This document shows positions 33,047 through 41,069 of a DNA stretch of 64,000 nucleotides, in pieces. Origin of the DNA: Truepera sp. (GTDB taxonomy: Bacteria; Deinococcota; Deinococci; Deinococcales; Trueperaceae). The position numbers and the translations under genes were made by a program. The stretch is taken from NCBI GenBank assembly GCA_032027045.1, contig JAVSMU010000001.1, positions 44,962 through 108,961 of the forward strand, in the 5' to 3' direction. Position 1 is the first letter of the stretch. Every line of letters begins with the position of its first letter. Under the pieces are notes generated by a model that saw only the letters and a list, made by a program, of their open reading frames with translations, did not search any database and was not told where the DNA came from.

Positions 33047-34339
33047 TCATGACGGTTCTGCCATCGCCCGCCCCGCCAGCCACCCCGTAGTCCAGGCGCT
33101 CTGAAAGTTGAAGCCGCCGGTGATGCCGTCGATGTCGAGGATCTCCCCGGCAAAGTGCAGGCCGGGCGTCACGCGGCTCTCCATGGTGGCGAAGTCGACT
33201 TCCTTCAACCGCACGCCGCCGCAGGTCACGAACTCCTCCTTGAAGACCCCTTTGCCGCTTATCTCGTAGTGGCCGCCGTGCACCTCGCGCACCAGGGCCG
33301 CCACCAAAGTGTTCGAGGCGTCGCCCCAGCGCATGTGGTCGTCCGCTCCGGCGGCCGCCGCCAACCTTCGCCACAGCCGCTGGGGCAAGTCCAGCGGCCC
33401 CGCGGCGAGTACGGTGCGCCTGGCATCGGCCAGCCTCGCAGCGAGCAGCGCTTCCCGCACCTCGTGCTCGGTCGCGTCGGGCCACCAGTTCACCGTGAGG
33501 CCCAGCCGGTAGTCGTGGTCGTGCAAGAGCCGCGCACCCCAGGCCGATGCCTTCAGCACCGCCGGACCGGAGAGGCCCCAGTGGGTGATGAGTACGGGAC
33601 CCTCGTGCGCCTCCTTCGCGCCGACCAAGCGCACCCGCCCGGCCTGAACCGAAACGCCCGCCAAGCCGCGCAAGCGTGGGTCGTCGAGCTTGAAGGTGAA
33701 GAGTGAGGGGACCGGTGGCTCTATTGTGTGCCCTAGTGCGGCCGCCCAGCGGTAGCCGGCGGGTGCGCCGCCGGTCGCGAGCAGGACGCGGTCGGCCGCC
33801 ACCTTGCCGCCACTTTTCAGCCGTAGCACGAAACTTGCGCTGGCCCGGCGGGCGCCGGTCTGGTTGGCATCGGACGCCCCGACACCGACACCGTCAATCT
33901 CCCCTTGCGCCTCGACGTCGATCACGGCGGAACGGGTGCGGACTTCTACCCCGGCTGCGCGCGCCGCGCCCACCAAGCAGTCGATGACGGTTGCAGAATC
34001 GTCGGTGACGGGGAACATGCGGCCGTCGGCCTCGGTCTTGAGCGCCACCCCGCGCTCCTCGAACCAGGCGACCGTTTCGCGTGGGCCGAAGCGCGTGAAA
34101 GGACCAAGCATCGCCCTGTTGCCGCGCGGGTAGTTGCGGACGAGCAGAGCTGGGTCGGGCTGGTCGTGAGTGACGTTGCAGCGGCCGCCGCCGGATATCC
34201 GCACCTTCGCCAAGTGTGCGGCGCTGCTCTCGAGGATGGTGACGCTCGCGGCCCGGTTCGCCTCCTTGCACGTTATGGCCGCGAAGAAGCCGGCGGCGCC
34301 TCCGCCTACGATCACGACTCGTGGGCCAGTGTTCGTCAC
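33047..34339 (-). CDS. BaiN/HI0933-family flavoprotein
   Basis: A 430-residue NAD(P)/FAD-dependent oxidoreductase of the HI0933 (YhiN/BaiN) family. It has the Rossmann motif VVIVGGGAAGFFAAI at residues 8-22, the family hallmark KVRISGGGRCNVTH, DGRMFPVTDDSATVIDCL, the VLLATGGAPAGY segment, and the C-terminal GLHFAGEILDIDGITGGFNFQSAW. The family includes flavin reductases of bile-acid pathways, but most members are of unknown substrate. The start is GTG 34339. The gene is convergent with the lipoprotein hydrolase and divergent from the DadA-like gene. Confidence 0.88.
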   Translation of the reverse strand: MTNTGPRVVIVGGGAAGFFAAITCKEANRAASVTILESSAAHLAKVRISGGGRCNVTHDQPDPALLVRNYPRGNRAMLGPFTRFGPRETVAWFEERGVALKTEADGRMFPVTDDSATVIDCLVGAARAAGVEVRTRSAVIDVEAQGEIDGVGVGASDANQTGARRASASFVLRLKSGGKVAADRVLLATGGAPAGYRWAAALGHTIEPPVPSLFTFKLDDPRLRGLAGVSVQAGRVRLVGAKEAHEGPVLITHWGLSGPAVLKASAWGARLLHDHDYRLGLTVNWWPDATEHEVREALLAARLADARRTVLAAGPLDLPQRLWRRLAAAAGADDHMRWGDASNTLVAALVREVHGGHYEISGKGVFKEEFVTCGGVRLKEVDFATMESRVTPGLHFAGEILDIDGITGGFNFQSAWTTGWLAGRAMAEPS

Positions 34340-34463
34340 GCGCCCATGCTAACGGGAGAGCTGCGCGCCGGATGCGCCAGGCCCGTTCGGCGCTCAATGC
34401 GACCTTGACGCTGCTTCCGTACCAACGCAAACGTCGGCGTCCGCACCACCGTCAAGGTCGGCG

Positions 34464-34469
34464 TACAGT
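34464..34469 (+). promoter_or_regulatory. Leaderless -10 box of the DadA-like gene
   Basis: TACAGT, 5 nt before ATG 34475, with no Shine-Dalgarno between. Confidence 0.45.
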
Positions 34470-34474
34470 TGCCC

Positions 34475-35869
34475 ATGGCCGATATGCAGGTTCTGCAGGC
34501 CCAAGAGACGCCGCTCTGGTGGGAGGGCCTCCCGACGCGGCCGACGCGGGACCCGCTCCCGGGTGATGTCGACGCCGACGTGGCCATCGTCGGTGCCGGC
34601 TTCACCGGCCTTTGGACCGCTTACTATCTCAAGTCCATAGAGCCGTCGCTGAACGTGGTCGTGGTCGAGTCGAGGCGGGTCGGCTTCGGCGCCTCGAGCA
34701 GGAACGGCGGCTGGTGTCACGCGGCCTATCCTCTTGGGATCTCCATGCTGGTCCGTGATTACGGCAAAGTCGAGGGCGTGCGGTTCAAGCGCCTGCTCAA
34801 CGGCGTGGTGCCGGAAGTAGGACGCGTGGTGGCGGCCGAGGGGATCGACTGCCATTTCCGGCAAGGGGGGCGCGTCCTCATCGCGCGCAACGAGCTCCAC
34901 TTGGCCAGAGCGCGCTCGGAGGTCGCGGCTTATCATCGTTTGGGCTTCACGGAGGACGACATCCGCCTGCTGGACGAGGAAGAGGCGGCCGAGTTCATCG
35001 GGGCCACCGGACTGAGGGGCGCCGCCTACTCGCATCACGCAGCCGCGGTGCAGCCGGCCGCGCTGGCGCACGGGTTGGCGGGCGCTTGCGAGCGCCGTGG
35101 GGTCCGCATCTTTGAGCAGACCGCGGCAGAGCGCCTGAACGCGGGTGAGGTGATCACGAACCGCGGTACCGTTCGCGCCCGACGCGTGATCAGGGCGACC
35201 GAGGGCTATTCCCGGGACCTGAACGGCCTGCGGCGCACCCTGGTGCCCCTCTACTCGCACATGATCGCAACGGAGCCCTTGCCTGAGAGCGTGTGGGACG
35301 GGCTGAAGTTGCGAGATCGGACGGTGTTCGGCGACTACAGCCCGTCTCTCATCTACGGGCAGCGCACCCACGACGGGCGGTTGGCTTTCGGGGGTCGAGG
35401 GGCGCCTTACCATTGGAACTCGGGCATAAGGCCTGCGTTCGACGTAAACGACGCCGTCCACCTAGATCTCGCGGCCGTGCTGCTCGAGCTTTTCCCCCAG
35501 CTGAGTGATTTCAGCGTCTCCCACAGGTGGGGCGGGCCGATAGGCGTCTCGCGAGACTGGCGACCGTCGGTCACCTACTCACCCGAGACCGGCTTGGGCT
35601 GGGCGGGAGGGTACGCCGGCGACGGCGTGGCGATGACGAACTTGGCAGGCAGGACCCTGGCCGACCTGATCCTGAAGCGCGACACCGAGTTGGTCACGCT
35701 CGGCTGGGTGAACCACGCGTGGCGGCCCTGGGAGCCCGAACCGCTGCGGTACTTGGGCATCAACGCCGGGTTGTGGCTGGCGAAGTCGGCCGATAGGGAA
35801 GAAAGGCGTACCGGAAGGCCGAGCTGGCGAGCCGGACTCGGTGACTGGCTGCGCGGGAAGCGCGGCTAG
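34475..35869 (+). CDS. DadA/PuuB-type FAD-dependent amine or amino-acid oxidase
   Basis: A 464-residue DAO-family flavoenzyme. ADVAIVGAGFTGLWTAYYL (about 32-50) is the FAD motif, RVGFGASSRNGGW matches the gamma-glutamylputrescine oxidase/glycine-oxidase-like subgroup, and the C-terminal GWAGGYAGDGVAMTNLAGRTLADL closes the FAD site. Expected reaction: oxidative deamination of an amine or amino acid, with H2O2 or a quinone as electron sink. ATG 34475 is supported by the leaderless -10; an in-frame TTG lies 6 nt earlier. It is convergent with an ABC importer operon that could supply its substrate, but this is only contextual. Confidence 0.85.
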   Translation: MADMQVLQAQETPLWWEGLPTRPTRDPLPGDVDADVAIVGAGFTGLWTAYYLKSIEPSLNVVVVESRRVGFGASSRNGGWCHAAYPLGISMLVRDYGKVEGVRFKRLLNGVVPEVGRVVAAEGIDCHFRQGGRVLIARNELHLARARSEVAAYHRLGFTEDDIRLLDEEEAAEFIGATGLRGAAYSHHAAAVQPAALAHGLAGACERRGVRIFEQTAAERLNAGEVITNRGTVRARRVIRATEGYSRDLNGLRRTLVPLYSHMIATEPLPESVWDGLKLRDRTVFGDYSPSLIYGQRTHDGRLAFGGRGAPYHWNSGIRPAFDVNDAVHLDLAAVLLELFPQLSDFSVSHRWGGPIGVSRDWRPSVTYSPETGLGWAGGYAGDGVAMTNLAGRTLADLILKRDTELVTLGWVNHAWRPWEPEPLRYLGINAGLWLAKSADREERRTGRPSWRAGLGDWLRGKRG

Positions 35870-35931
35870 TCAGCGGCGAATGGGTGGCGAGCCATCGCCA
35901 AGCTCCGGTCGAGCCACTCTCGAGCCGCCGG

Positions 35932-36861
35932 CTACTCCGCTGTTTCGCCCGCCGACGGCGCCAAGCGCTGAGTCCGCTTGCTGCGCCGCGCCCGTGGCGC
36001 CCGGTGCGGGTCGAAGGCATCGCGTAGACCGTCACCCACGGCGTTCACGGCGATGACCGTGAGGAAGATCATCAGGCCTGGGAAGATGGCCAGGTGTGGG
36101 TGGCGGGTCATGCTCGCCTGGGCGTCTTTCAGCATGTTGCCCCAGGTGGAGGTGGGGGGTTGGATGCCGAAGCCCAGGTAGCTCAGGCCGGACTCGGCGA
36201 TGATGGCCACCGCGACCTGCAGGGTGGCCTGAACCAGGATGGGGCCGATGGCGTTCGGCAAGATGTGCCGGAAGATGCGCCGCGCGTGCCCGCTGCCGGC
36301 GGCGAAGGCGGCCTCCACGAAGGTGCGCTCGCGGATCGCCAAGAAGCTCGAGCGGACTATCCGCGCCACCACCATCCACGACATGCCGCCGATGATGATC
36401 ACGATCATCGGCAGGCCACCCGCCGCGGTGCCCACGCCGGTATCGAACAGCAGCGTGCTCAACACGATCAGCACGAACAGCGATGGCACGCTCAGGAACA
36501 GGTCGGTGACCCGCATGAGTACGCTGTCGAGCCAGCCCCTGAAGTAGCCGGCCGCCGCGCCCACCAGAGTGCCGACGACGATGGAGATGGCCATGGCCAG
36601 CAGCCCCACCAGTAGTGAAACTCGGCCGCCGAACAGCACGCGGGTCAGCGTGTCGCGCCCCAGGTCGTCGGTGCCGAACGGGTGGGCGAGGGAGGGCCCC
36701 TCGAAGCGGGTCCGCAAGTTGGTGGACGAAGGGTCGTAGGGTGAGAGCCCCGCCAGGACGACCGCCAGCACGATCAGCGCCAGCACCACGGCGCCGGCCA
36801 CGGCCAGACGGTTGCGGCTGAAGCGCCGCCAGACCTCGCCCCGAGGGCCGCGCTCAGTCAT
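35932..36861 (-). CDS. Peptide-type ABC transporter permease (DppC/OppC family)
   Basis: A 309-residue inner-membrane protein. A short cytoplasmic N-terminus (RFSRNRLAVAGAVVLALIVLA) leads into TM1, followed by the OppC-type HPFGTDDLGRDTLTRVLFGGRVSL motif and five further TM segments. The EAA loop FVEAAFAAGSGHARRIFRHILPN would contact the ATPase. ATG 36861 overlaps the stop of the DppB-like gene by 8 nt. It is the last gene of the operon. No ATPase gene follows; the next gene is convergent. Confidence 0.9.
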   Translation of the reverse strand: MTERGPRGEVWRRFSRNRLAVAGAVVLALIVLAVVLAGLSPYDPSSTNLRTRFEGPSLAHPFGTDDLGRDTLTRVLFGGRVSLLVGLLAMAISIVVGTLVGAAAGYFRGWLDSVLMRVTDLFLSVPSLFVLIVLSTLLFDTGVGTAAGGLPMIVIIIGGMSWMVVARIVRSSFLAIRERTFVEAAFAAGSGHARRIFRHILPNAIGPILVQATLQVAVAIIAESGLSYLGFGIQPPTSTWGNMLKDAQASMTRHPHLAIFPGLMIFLTVIAVNAVGDGLRDAFDPHRAPRARRSKRTQRLAPSAGETAE

Positions 36862-37828
36862 ACGTGATCCTGGGGTCCACCGCGGCGTAGGCCACGTCCG
36901 CGAGCAGGTTAGCGATGACGATGAGCGCCGAGGTAAGCATGATGATGACCATCAGCACGGTGTAGTCGCGCCGCAGGGCAGACTGGTAGAAGAGCCGGCC
37001 CATGCCCGGCCAGCTGAAGATGGTCTCGGTGAAGAGCGCGCCGGAGAACAGCATGGGCAAGTCGAGGCCTATCAGGGTGATCAGCGGCATTGACGCGTTA
37101 CGCAGGGCGTGGCGGAAGATGACGATGCGCTCGGCGGCCCCCTTGGCGCGGGCGGTGCGCACGTAATCGAGGCCAAGGACATCGAGCATGGACGCCCGCA
37201 GGAAGCGTGTGTACCACGCCACCCAGGTGCTGGTGAGCATGATCACGGGCAGCACCAGGTGCCAGATGCGGTTGGAGAGCACGTCTTCGCGCCCGAGGGT
37301 GTACATGCCGCCCGCGGGGAAGAGCGGCCCGCCCGTGAACGGGTTGCTGAGGCCCAGGTAGAACACCATGATGAGCAACAGTCCGAGCCAGAAGATCGGC
37401 ACGGACTGGCCCATGAACGTTAGCGTCGTCACTATGTGGTCAAAGGCGGAGTACTGGCGCACCGCGCTGAGCACCCCAACCGGGATGGCGATGAGCAGCG
37501 TGACGATGAAAGCGACGCCCACCAACACCAGCGTGTTGGGCACGCGCGTCAGGACCTCGGTGGTGGCGGGTCTGCCCGTCTGGAGGGAGGCCCCGAAATC
37601 GCCCTTCAGGGCGCCGCCGAGCCACCTGCCGTACTGCACGAACCACGGGTCGTTGTAGCCGCGCTCCTCCATCAGGCGCTCGATGTCGGCCTGGGTGATG
37701 GTCGGGTCGCGCTCGAGTTGAGCCAGGGGGCTACCGGGGCTTGCCTGCAGGAGCGCGAACACCAACACGCTCACCGCCAGTAGCAGCGGCAGGCTTTCGG
37801 CCAATCGGCGTAAGACGTAGCGCGTCAT
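36854..37828 (-). CDS. Peptide-type ABC transporter permease (DppB/OppB family)
   Basis: A 324-residue membrane protein with an N-terminal TM (RLAESLPLLLAVSVLVFALLQASPG) and the DppB-type N-domain (ITQADIERLMEERGYNDPWFVQYGRWL). The transport core has the EAA-like loop DYVRTARAKGAAERIVIFRHALRN. It pairs with the DppC-like permease to form the channel of a peptide, nickel or oligosaccharide importer. It is 28 nt from the SBP gene upstream and overlaps the DppC-like gene. Confidence 0.9.
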   Translation of the reverse strand: MTRYVLRRLAESLPLLLAVSVLVFALLQASPGSPLAQLERDPTITQADIERLMEERGYNDPWFVQYGRWLGGALKGDFGASLQTGRPATTEVLTRVPNTLVLVGVAFIVTLLIAIPVGVLSAVRQYSAFDHIVTTLTFMGQSVPIFWLGLLLIMVFYLGLSNPFTGGPLFPAGGMYTLGREDVLSNRIWHLVLPVIMLTSTWVAWYTRFLRASMLDVLGLDYVRTARAKGAAERIVIFRHALRNASMPLITLIGLDLPMLFSGALFTETIFSWPGMGRLFYQSALRRDYTVLMVIIMLTSALIVIANLLADVAYAAVDPRITYD

Positions 37829-37856
37829 GGACGAGAGCCTGCCGCCGCCTCAGGAG

Positions 37857-39587
37857 CTACTCGAGGTACCAGTTAGCGACGTCCCAGCTGATGCCGGCCC
37901 AAGTGTTGGGTTCGACACCCTTCAGGTGTACCGAAAGGGCGCTGCCGTCGGCGAACTGGTAAAGGTAGATCTGTGGCAGGTCTTCGTTGATGGCCTCGGC
38001 GATGTTGCAGTAATCCGCCTTGCGCACGCTCAGGCTGGGGCTGCTACCGGCCTCGTCCAGCCACGCGTCGACTTGGCTGTTCGACCAGCGGCTGTAGTTC
38101 CCGCCGGCGCCGCCGTTCTCCTCGGTGGGAATGCGGCTGGAGTCGAGGAGTTCGAACACGTGCGCTTGCGGGTTGATTCCCGCGCCGGTGTCGTAGATCA
38201 GGATGTCGAAGTCGCCCGTCTTGCGCACTGCGCCGTCGGACCAACCCCCGAACAACACGCTCTGCTCGACGTTCCTGACGTTGAGCTCGACCCCTAGGTC
38301 TGAGTACATGTCGGCGATGACGAGCTCGGTCTGCTCGAGCAAGCGGAAGTCGGTGTAGCCCAAGATGTCGAGGCTCAGGCGGGTGCCGTCCGGCGCGTAC
38401 TTGGCGCCCTTCGCCACGCGCACGCCGTCGTTGCCCATGACCCAGCCGGCCTGGTCGAGTAGCGCCGCGGCCTTGGTGGGGTCGAAGGTGTAACCGTCGA
38501 TATCGCACGCATACCAGCCCAGCTCGAACGGCGAGGTCGCGCGCTTGACGCGCCCTTCCGCCAAGCCGTCGATGATCGCGTCGTAATCGATACCGTACGC
38601 AAGCGCCTGACGGACCCTGAGGTCGCCCAGGATGGGGTGCGGAGCCTGACCGATGACGGGGTTACCACGCTCGCCGAGGTTGAGGAACATCCTGAGGATG
38701 TAGATGGACGGCACGAGAACGTAGTTGACGTTGTCGGAAGCCTGCAGCGCGTCGCGCTGGTTGGCGCCCGGCCACAGCATGCGCTGCGCGTCGCCGCGCA
38801 CCATCATCGCCACGCGCGTCTCCTCGCTGGGCACGACCATGAACACGAGGCGATCGAGGTACGGGCGCCCCGCCTCGCGGTAGTTCTCGTTGCGGTCCAT
38901 GATGATGCGGTCTCCGGCACGCCAGTCCGTCAGGACGAACGGCCCGGTGCCGATCGGGGCGCGGTTGAACGCCCAGTTGCTCATGTCGGCCGGGTCGCCC
39001 GTGGCGTGGCGCGGCAAGATGCCGTACTGGAACAGGTCGAGGTAACTGGAATCGAACTCCTTGTAGGCAACGTCCACCGTGGCGTCATCGACCGCTGTCA
39101 CTGAAGCGACTTTGGTGAACAACCCGCCGCGAACGGAGTTCGCCCCCTGCGTGGCCGCCTCGTAAGTGAACACGACGTCGTCGGCCGTTACGGGCTGCCC
39201 GTCGGACCACTTGAGGTTTGGCGCCAGCGTCCAGCGGACGCGTAGGCCGTCAGGCGAGACGTCGCCGTTCTCGGGCGTCGGCACGCGCGCCGCCATGACC
39301 GGCACGTAGTCGCCGGCCGGGTTGACCGTCAAGAGCGGCTCGATGATGGCGGGCGAGACCTGCGTGGTTATAAGGGCGGTGCTGAGGTACGGATTCAAGG
39401 TGGGCAGGTCTTCGGGGAGAAGAACGTTGGCGGTGCCGCCGGAGCTTTGAGCGAAGCCTAGGCTGAGCAGGCCGAAGGCGATGGCGACGAGGGTGAACAC
39501 CAGGCGCCTACGCAACGGGCCATCAATAGGCTGGGAGCCGCGCTTAAGAGCGCACGACCCGACTACTGGGGGGTCAGCAGTGAACAT
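37857..39587 (-). CDS. ABC transporter substrate-binding protein, family 5
   Basis: A 576-residue family-5 SBP. It starts at ATG 39587 (AAAGGA 6 nt upstream), giving an unusually long n-region of about 25 residues before the signal core LVFTLVAIAFGLLSLGFA. Diagnostic segments: TANVLLPEDLPTLNPYLST, LRVRWTLAPNLKWSDGQPVTADDVVFTYEA, and GTGPFVLTDWRAGDRIIMDRN. It is the first gene of a three-gene importer operon (SBP, DppB-like, DppC-like). The ligand, a peptide or another solute, is not predictable. Confidence 0.9.
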   Translation of the reverse strand: MFTADPPVVGSCALKRGSQPIDGPLRRRLVFTLVAIAFGLLSLGFAQSSGGTANVLLPEDLPTLNPYLSTALITTQVSPAIIEPLLTVNPAGDYVPVMAARVPTPENGDVSPDGLRVRWTLAPNLKWSDGQPVTADDVVFTYEAATQGANSVRGGLFTKVASVTAVDDATVDVAYKEFDSSYLDLFQYGILPRHATGDPADMSNWAFNRAPIGTGPFVLTDWRAGDRIIMDRNENYREAGRPYLDRLVFMVVPSEETRVAMMVRGDAQRMLWPGANQRDALQASDNVNYVLVPSIYILRMFLNLGERGNPVIGQAPHPILGDLRVRQALAYGIDYDAIIDGLAEGRVKRATSPFELGWYACDIDGYTFDPTKAAALLDQAGWVMGNDGVRVAKGAKYAPDGTRLSLDILGYTDFRLLEQTELVIADMYSDLGVELNVRNVEQSVLFGGWSDGAVRKTGDFDILIYDTGAGINPQAHVFELLDSSRIPTEENGGAGGNYSRWSNSQVDAWLDEAGSSPSLSVRKADYCNIAEAINEDLPQIYLYQFADGSALSVHLKGVEPNTWAGISWDVANWYLE

Positions 39588-39799
39588 GGGTAGTCCTTTC
39601 CTTGAGCTTGGGAGGACGATAAGGACGGCGAATGGCTTTTAGGCACCATACGCTTGAGGCTGGGCCATGTCTAGGGTACCCACCCCCCGGGTACGGACTG
39701 GTTTTCAGTTGACGCGGGGCGAGCGCCGCCGAACCCGGTGGAGCCGGTTCCGTTCTCGAGGGTAGTTAGGGGCCGTTCGTCGACGACGCATTGCAGCGG

Positions 39800-39820
39800 G
39801 CGGCCCGGAAGACGGGCCGC
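39800..39820 (-). terminator. Hairpin after the HAD gene
   Basis: GCGGCCCG (39800-39807) and CGGGCCGC (39813-39820) form a perfect 8-bp stem with a 5-nt loop, 16 nt beyond the HAD stop. No T-run. The rest of 39588-39799 is the upstream region of the SBP operon, with no confident promoter. Confidence 0.5.
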
Positions 39821-39836
39821 GTTGCGCGTCCGCCAC

Positions 39837-40451
39837 TCACAGCCCCAACCCCAGCTTCTCGAACCGGGCCCTCGTGTCCTCGAACGAAGTATGGACGACG
39901 CCCGTCAGCCCGAGGCCCCTCGCGATGTCGACGAACATCGGCCGATCGTCTATGTAGACGACGTCCTCGGCCGGCACTTGCGCCACGTCGAGCGCCATGC
40001 GGAAGATGTCCTCGTCGGGCTTGCGCACGTGGACGAAGCAAGAGGACATGAACGCGTCTATGAAGCTGCCCAGGTCGAACGTGGTCACACGGTGCACGGT
40101 CAGCTCGCGGCCCTCGTTGCTGACGGCGATGACCTTGAGCTGGTGCTTCGCCTTGAGCGCCGCCATGAACTCGAGCATGTAGGGCAACGCCTGAGACTGC
40201 GCGAACATGAAGGCGCGGAAATCTGCCAACGTGAAGTCTCGCGGTTCGTAGAAGACGGTGCGCTCGAGATAGCCGTTGAGCGTCAGCTTGCCCTCTTCGT
40301 AGGTATCGAAGGTGAGGTGGTGTCGTTCGTGCAGTTCCTCGGTGTCGAGGTTGAAGTGTTCACAAGCGCGGGCGCGGGCCGTATGGTCCCAGCCGTTGGT
40401 CAGCAGCACGCCGCCTATGTCGGTGAAAAGAGCCTTTACCTGAGTGCTCAT
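39837..40451 (-). CDS. HAD-superfamily phosphatase (YihX-like)
   Basis: A 204-residue HAD subfamily IA protein. Motif I is FTDIGGVLL, with the nucleophile Asp but Gly at the usual second acid position, as in YihX/epoxide-hydrolase-N-type HADs. Motif II lies in KVIAVSNEG, motif III is the Lys region near SCFVHVRKPDEDIFRMAL, and motif IV is YIDDRP. YihX dephosphorylates glucose-1-phosphate; here the substrate is open. ATG 40451 lies 6 nt after a TAGACT -10 box (leaderless). Confidence 0.82.
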   Translation of the reverse strand: MSTQVKALFTDIGGVLLTNGWDHTARARACEHFNLDTEELHERHHLTFDTYEEGKLTLNGYLERTVFYEPRDFTLADFRAFMFAQSQALPYMLEFMAALKAKHQLKVIAVSNEGRELTVHRVTTFDLGSFIDAFMSSCFVHVRKPDEDIFRMALDVAQVPAEDVVYIDDRPMFVDIARGLGLTGVVHTSFEDTRARFEKLGLGL

Positions 40452-40457
40452 CCGTTC

Positions 40458-40463
40458 AGTCTA
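40458..40463 (-). promoter_or_regulatory. Leaderless -10 box of the HAD gene
   Basis: TAGACT on the minus strand, 6 nt before ATG 40451, the same arrangement as at 19932-19937. Confidence 0.5.
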
Positions 40464-40535
40464 GGCGCCTGAGGCGGAAACCTTGATGATGGTTGACCGA
40501 CGAGGCGGCGCCCCGGATAAGGGCCAGGCCTCCAT

Positions 40536-40931
40536 TTACTCTTCCTTTTCGGGTCCGAGCGTCTTGGAGTCACTCGGACCCCAGTAGGCGCGCATGGCCT
40601 TGATCTTCCCGTCGTCGTCGAACTCCATCACGTCTATCGCGCTGGTCCTGACCTTGCGGCCCCTCAGGTTCATCTCGAAGTCGAACGCCATGGCGGCGGC
40701 GTTGCCGTGAGAGCCTCGGATGGGGGCCGATAGCGCCATGTGCGTCACCACCCGCACGGCCTTGCGGTAGAAGGCGGCGATGGCTTCCTTGCCCCGTAAG
40801 GTCTCCGAGCCCACCGGGTCCTCTACTGTGGCGTCGTCGGCGAAGAGCGCGGCGAGTGCGTCGGCATCGCTCGCTACGAAGGCGTCGATGTACTTCTGCA
40901 ACGCCGCTTTCATCTCGGGTTCGCTTGGCAT
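40536..40931 (-). CDS. Ketosteroid-isomerase (steroid delta-isomerase) homologue
   Basis: A 131-residue NTF2-fold protein that aligns along its whole length with the classical 3-oxo-Delta5-steroid isomerases. The three catalytic positions are kept: Tyr14 (LQKYIDAF), Asp38 (ATVEDPVGS) and Asp100 (SAIDVMEF, equivalent to Asp99). These isomerases shift a C=C bond by moving a proton with an Asp base. The phrase ALFADDATVEDPVGSE is almost identical to the Comamonas enzyme. No steroid genes are nearby, so the true substrate may be another enone. AGGAG precedes the ATG. Confidence 0.85.
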   Translation of the reverse strand: MPSEPEMKAALQKYIDAFVASDADALAALFADDATVEDPVGSETLRGKEAIAAFYRKAVRVVTHMALSAPIRGSHGNAAAMAFDFEMNLRGRKVRTSAIDVMEFDDDGKIKAMRAYWGPSDSKTLGPEKEE

Positions 40932-41069
40932 GTCGTCGCTCCTGTCTCTTGCACGTTACGTTGACTCGAAGTCGCAGGTGCGGTCATGGCCCGACAATAT
41001 GAAGCTGCAAGTGCGTGACTGGCAGCGCGGAGGTTGCATCGAGGTACGGGTATGGGCCGCCCGCCCGAC

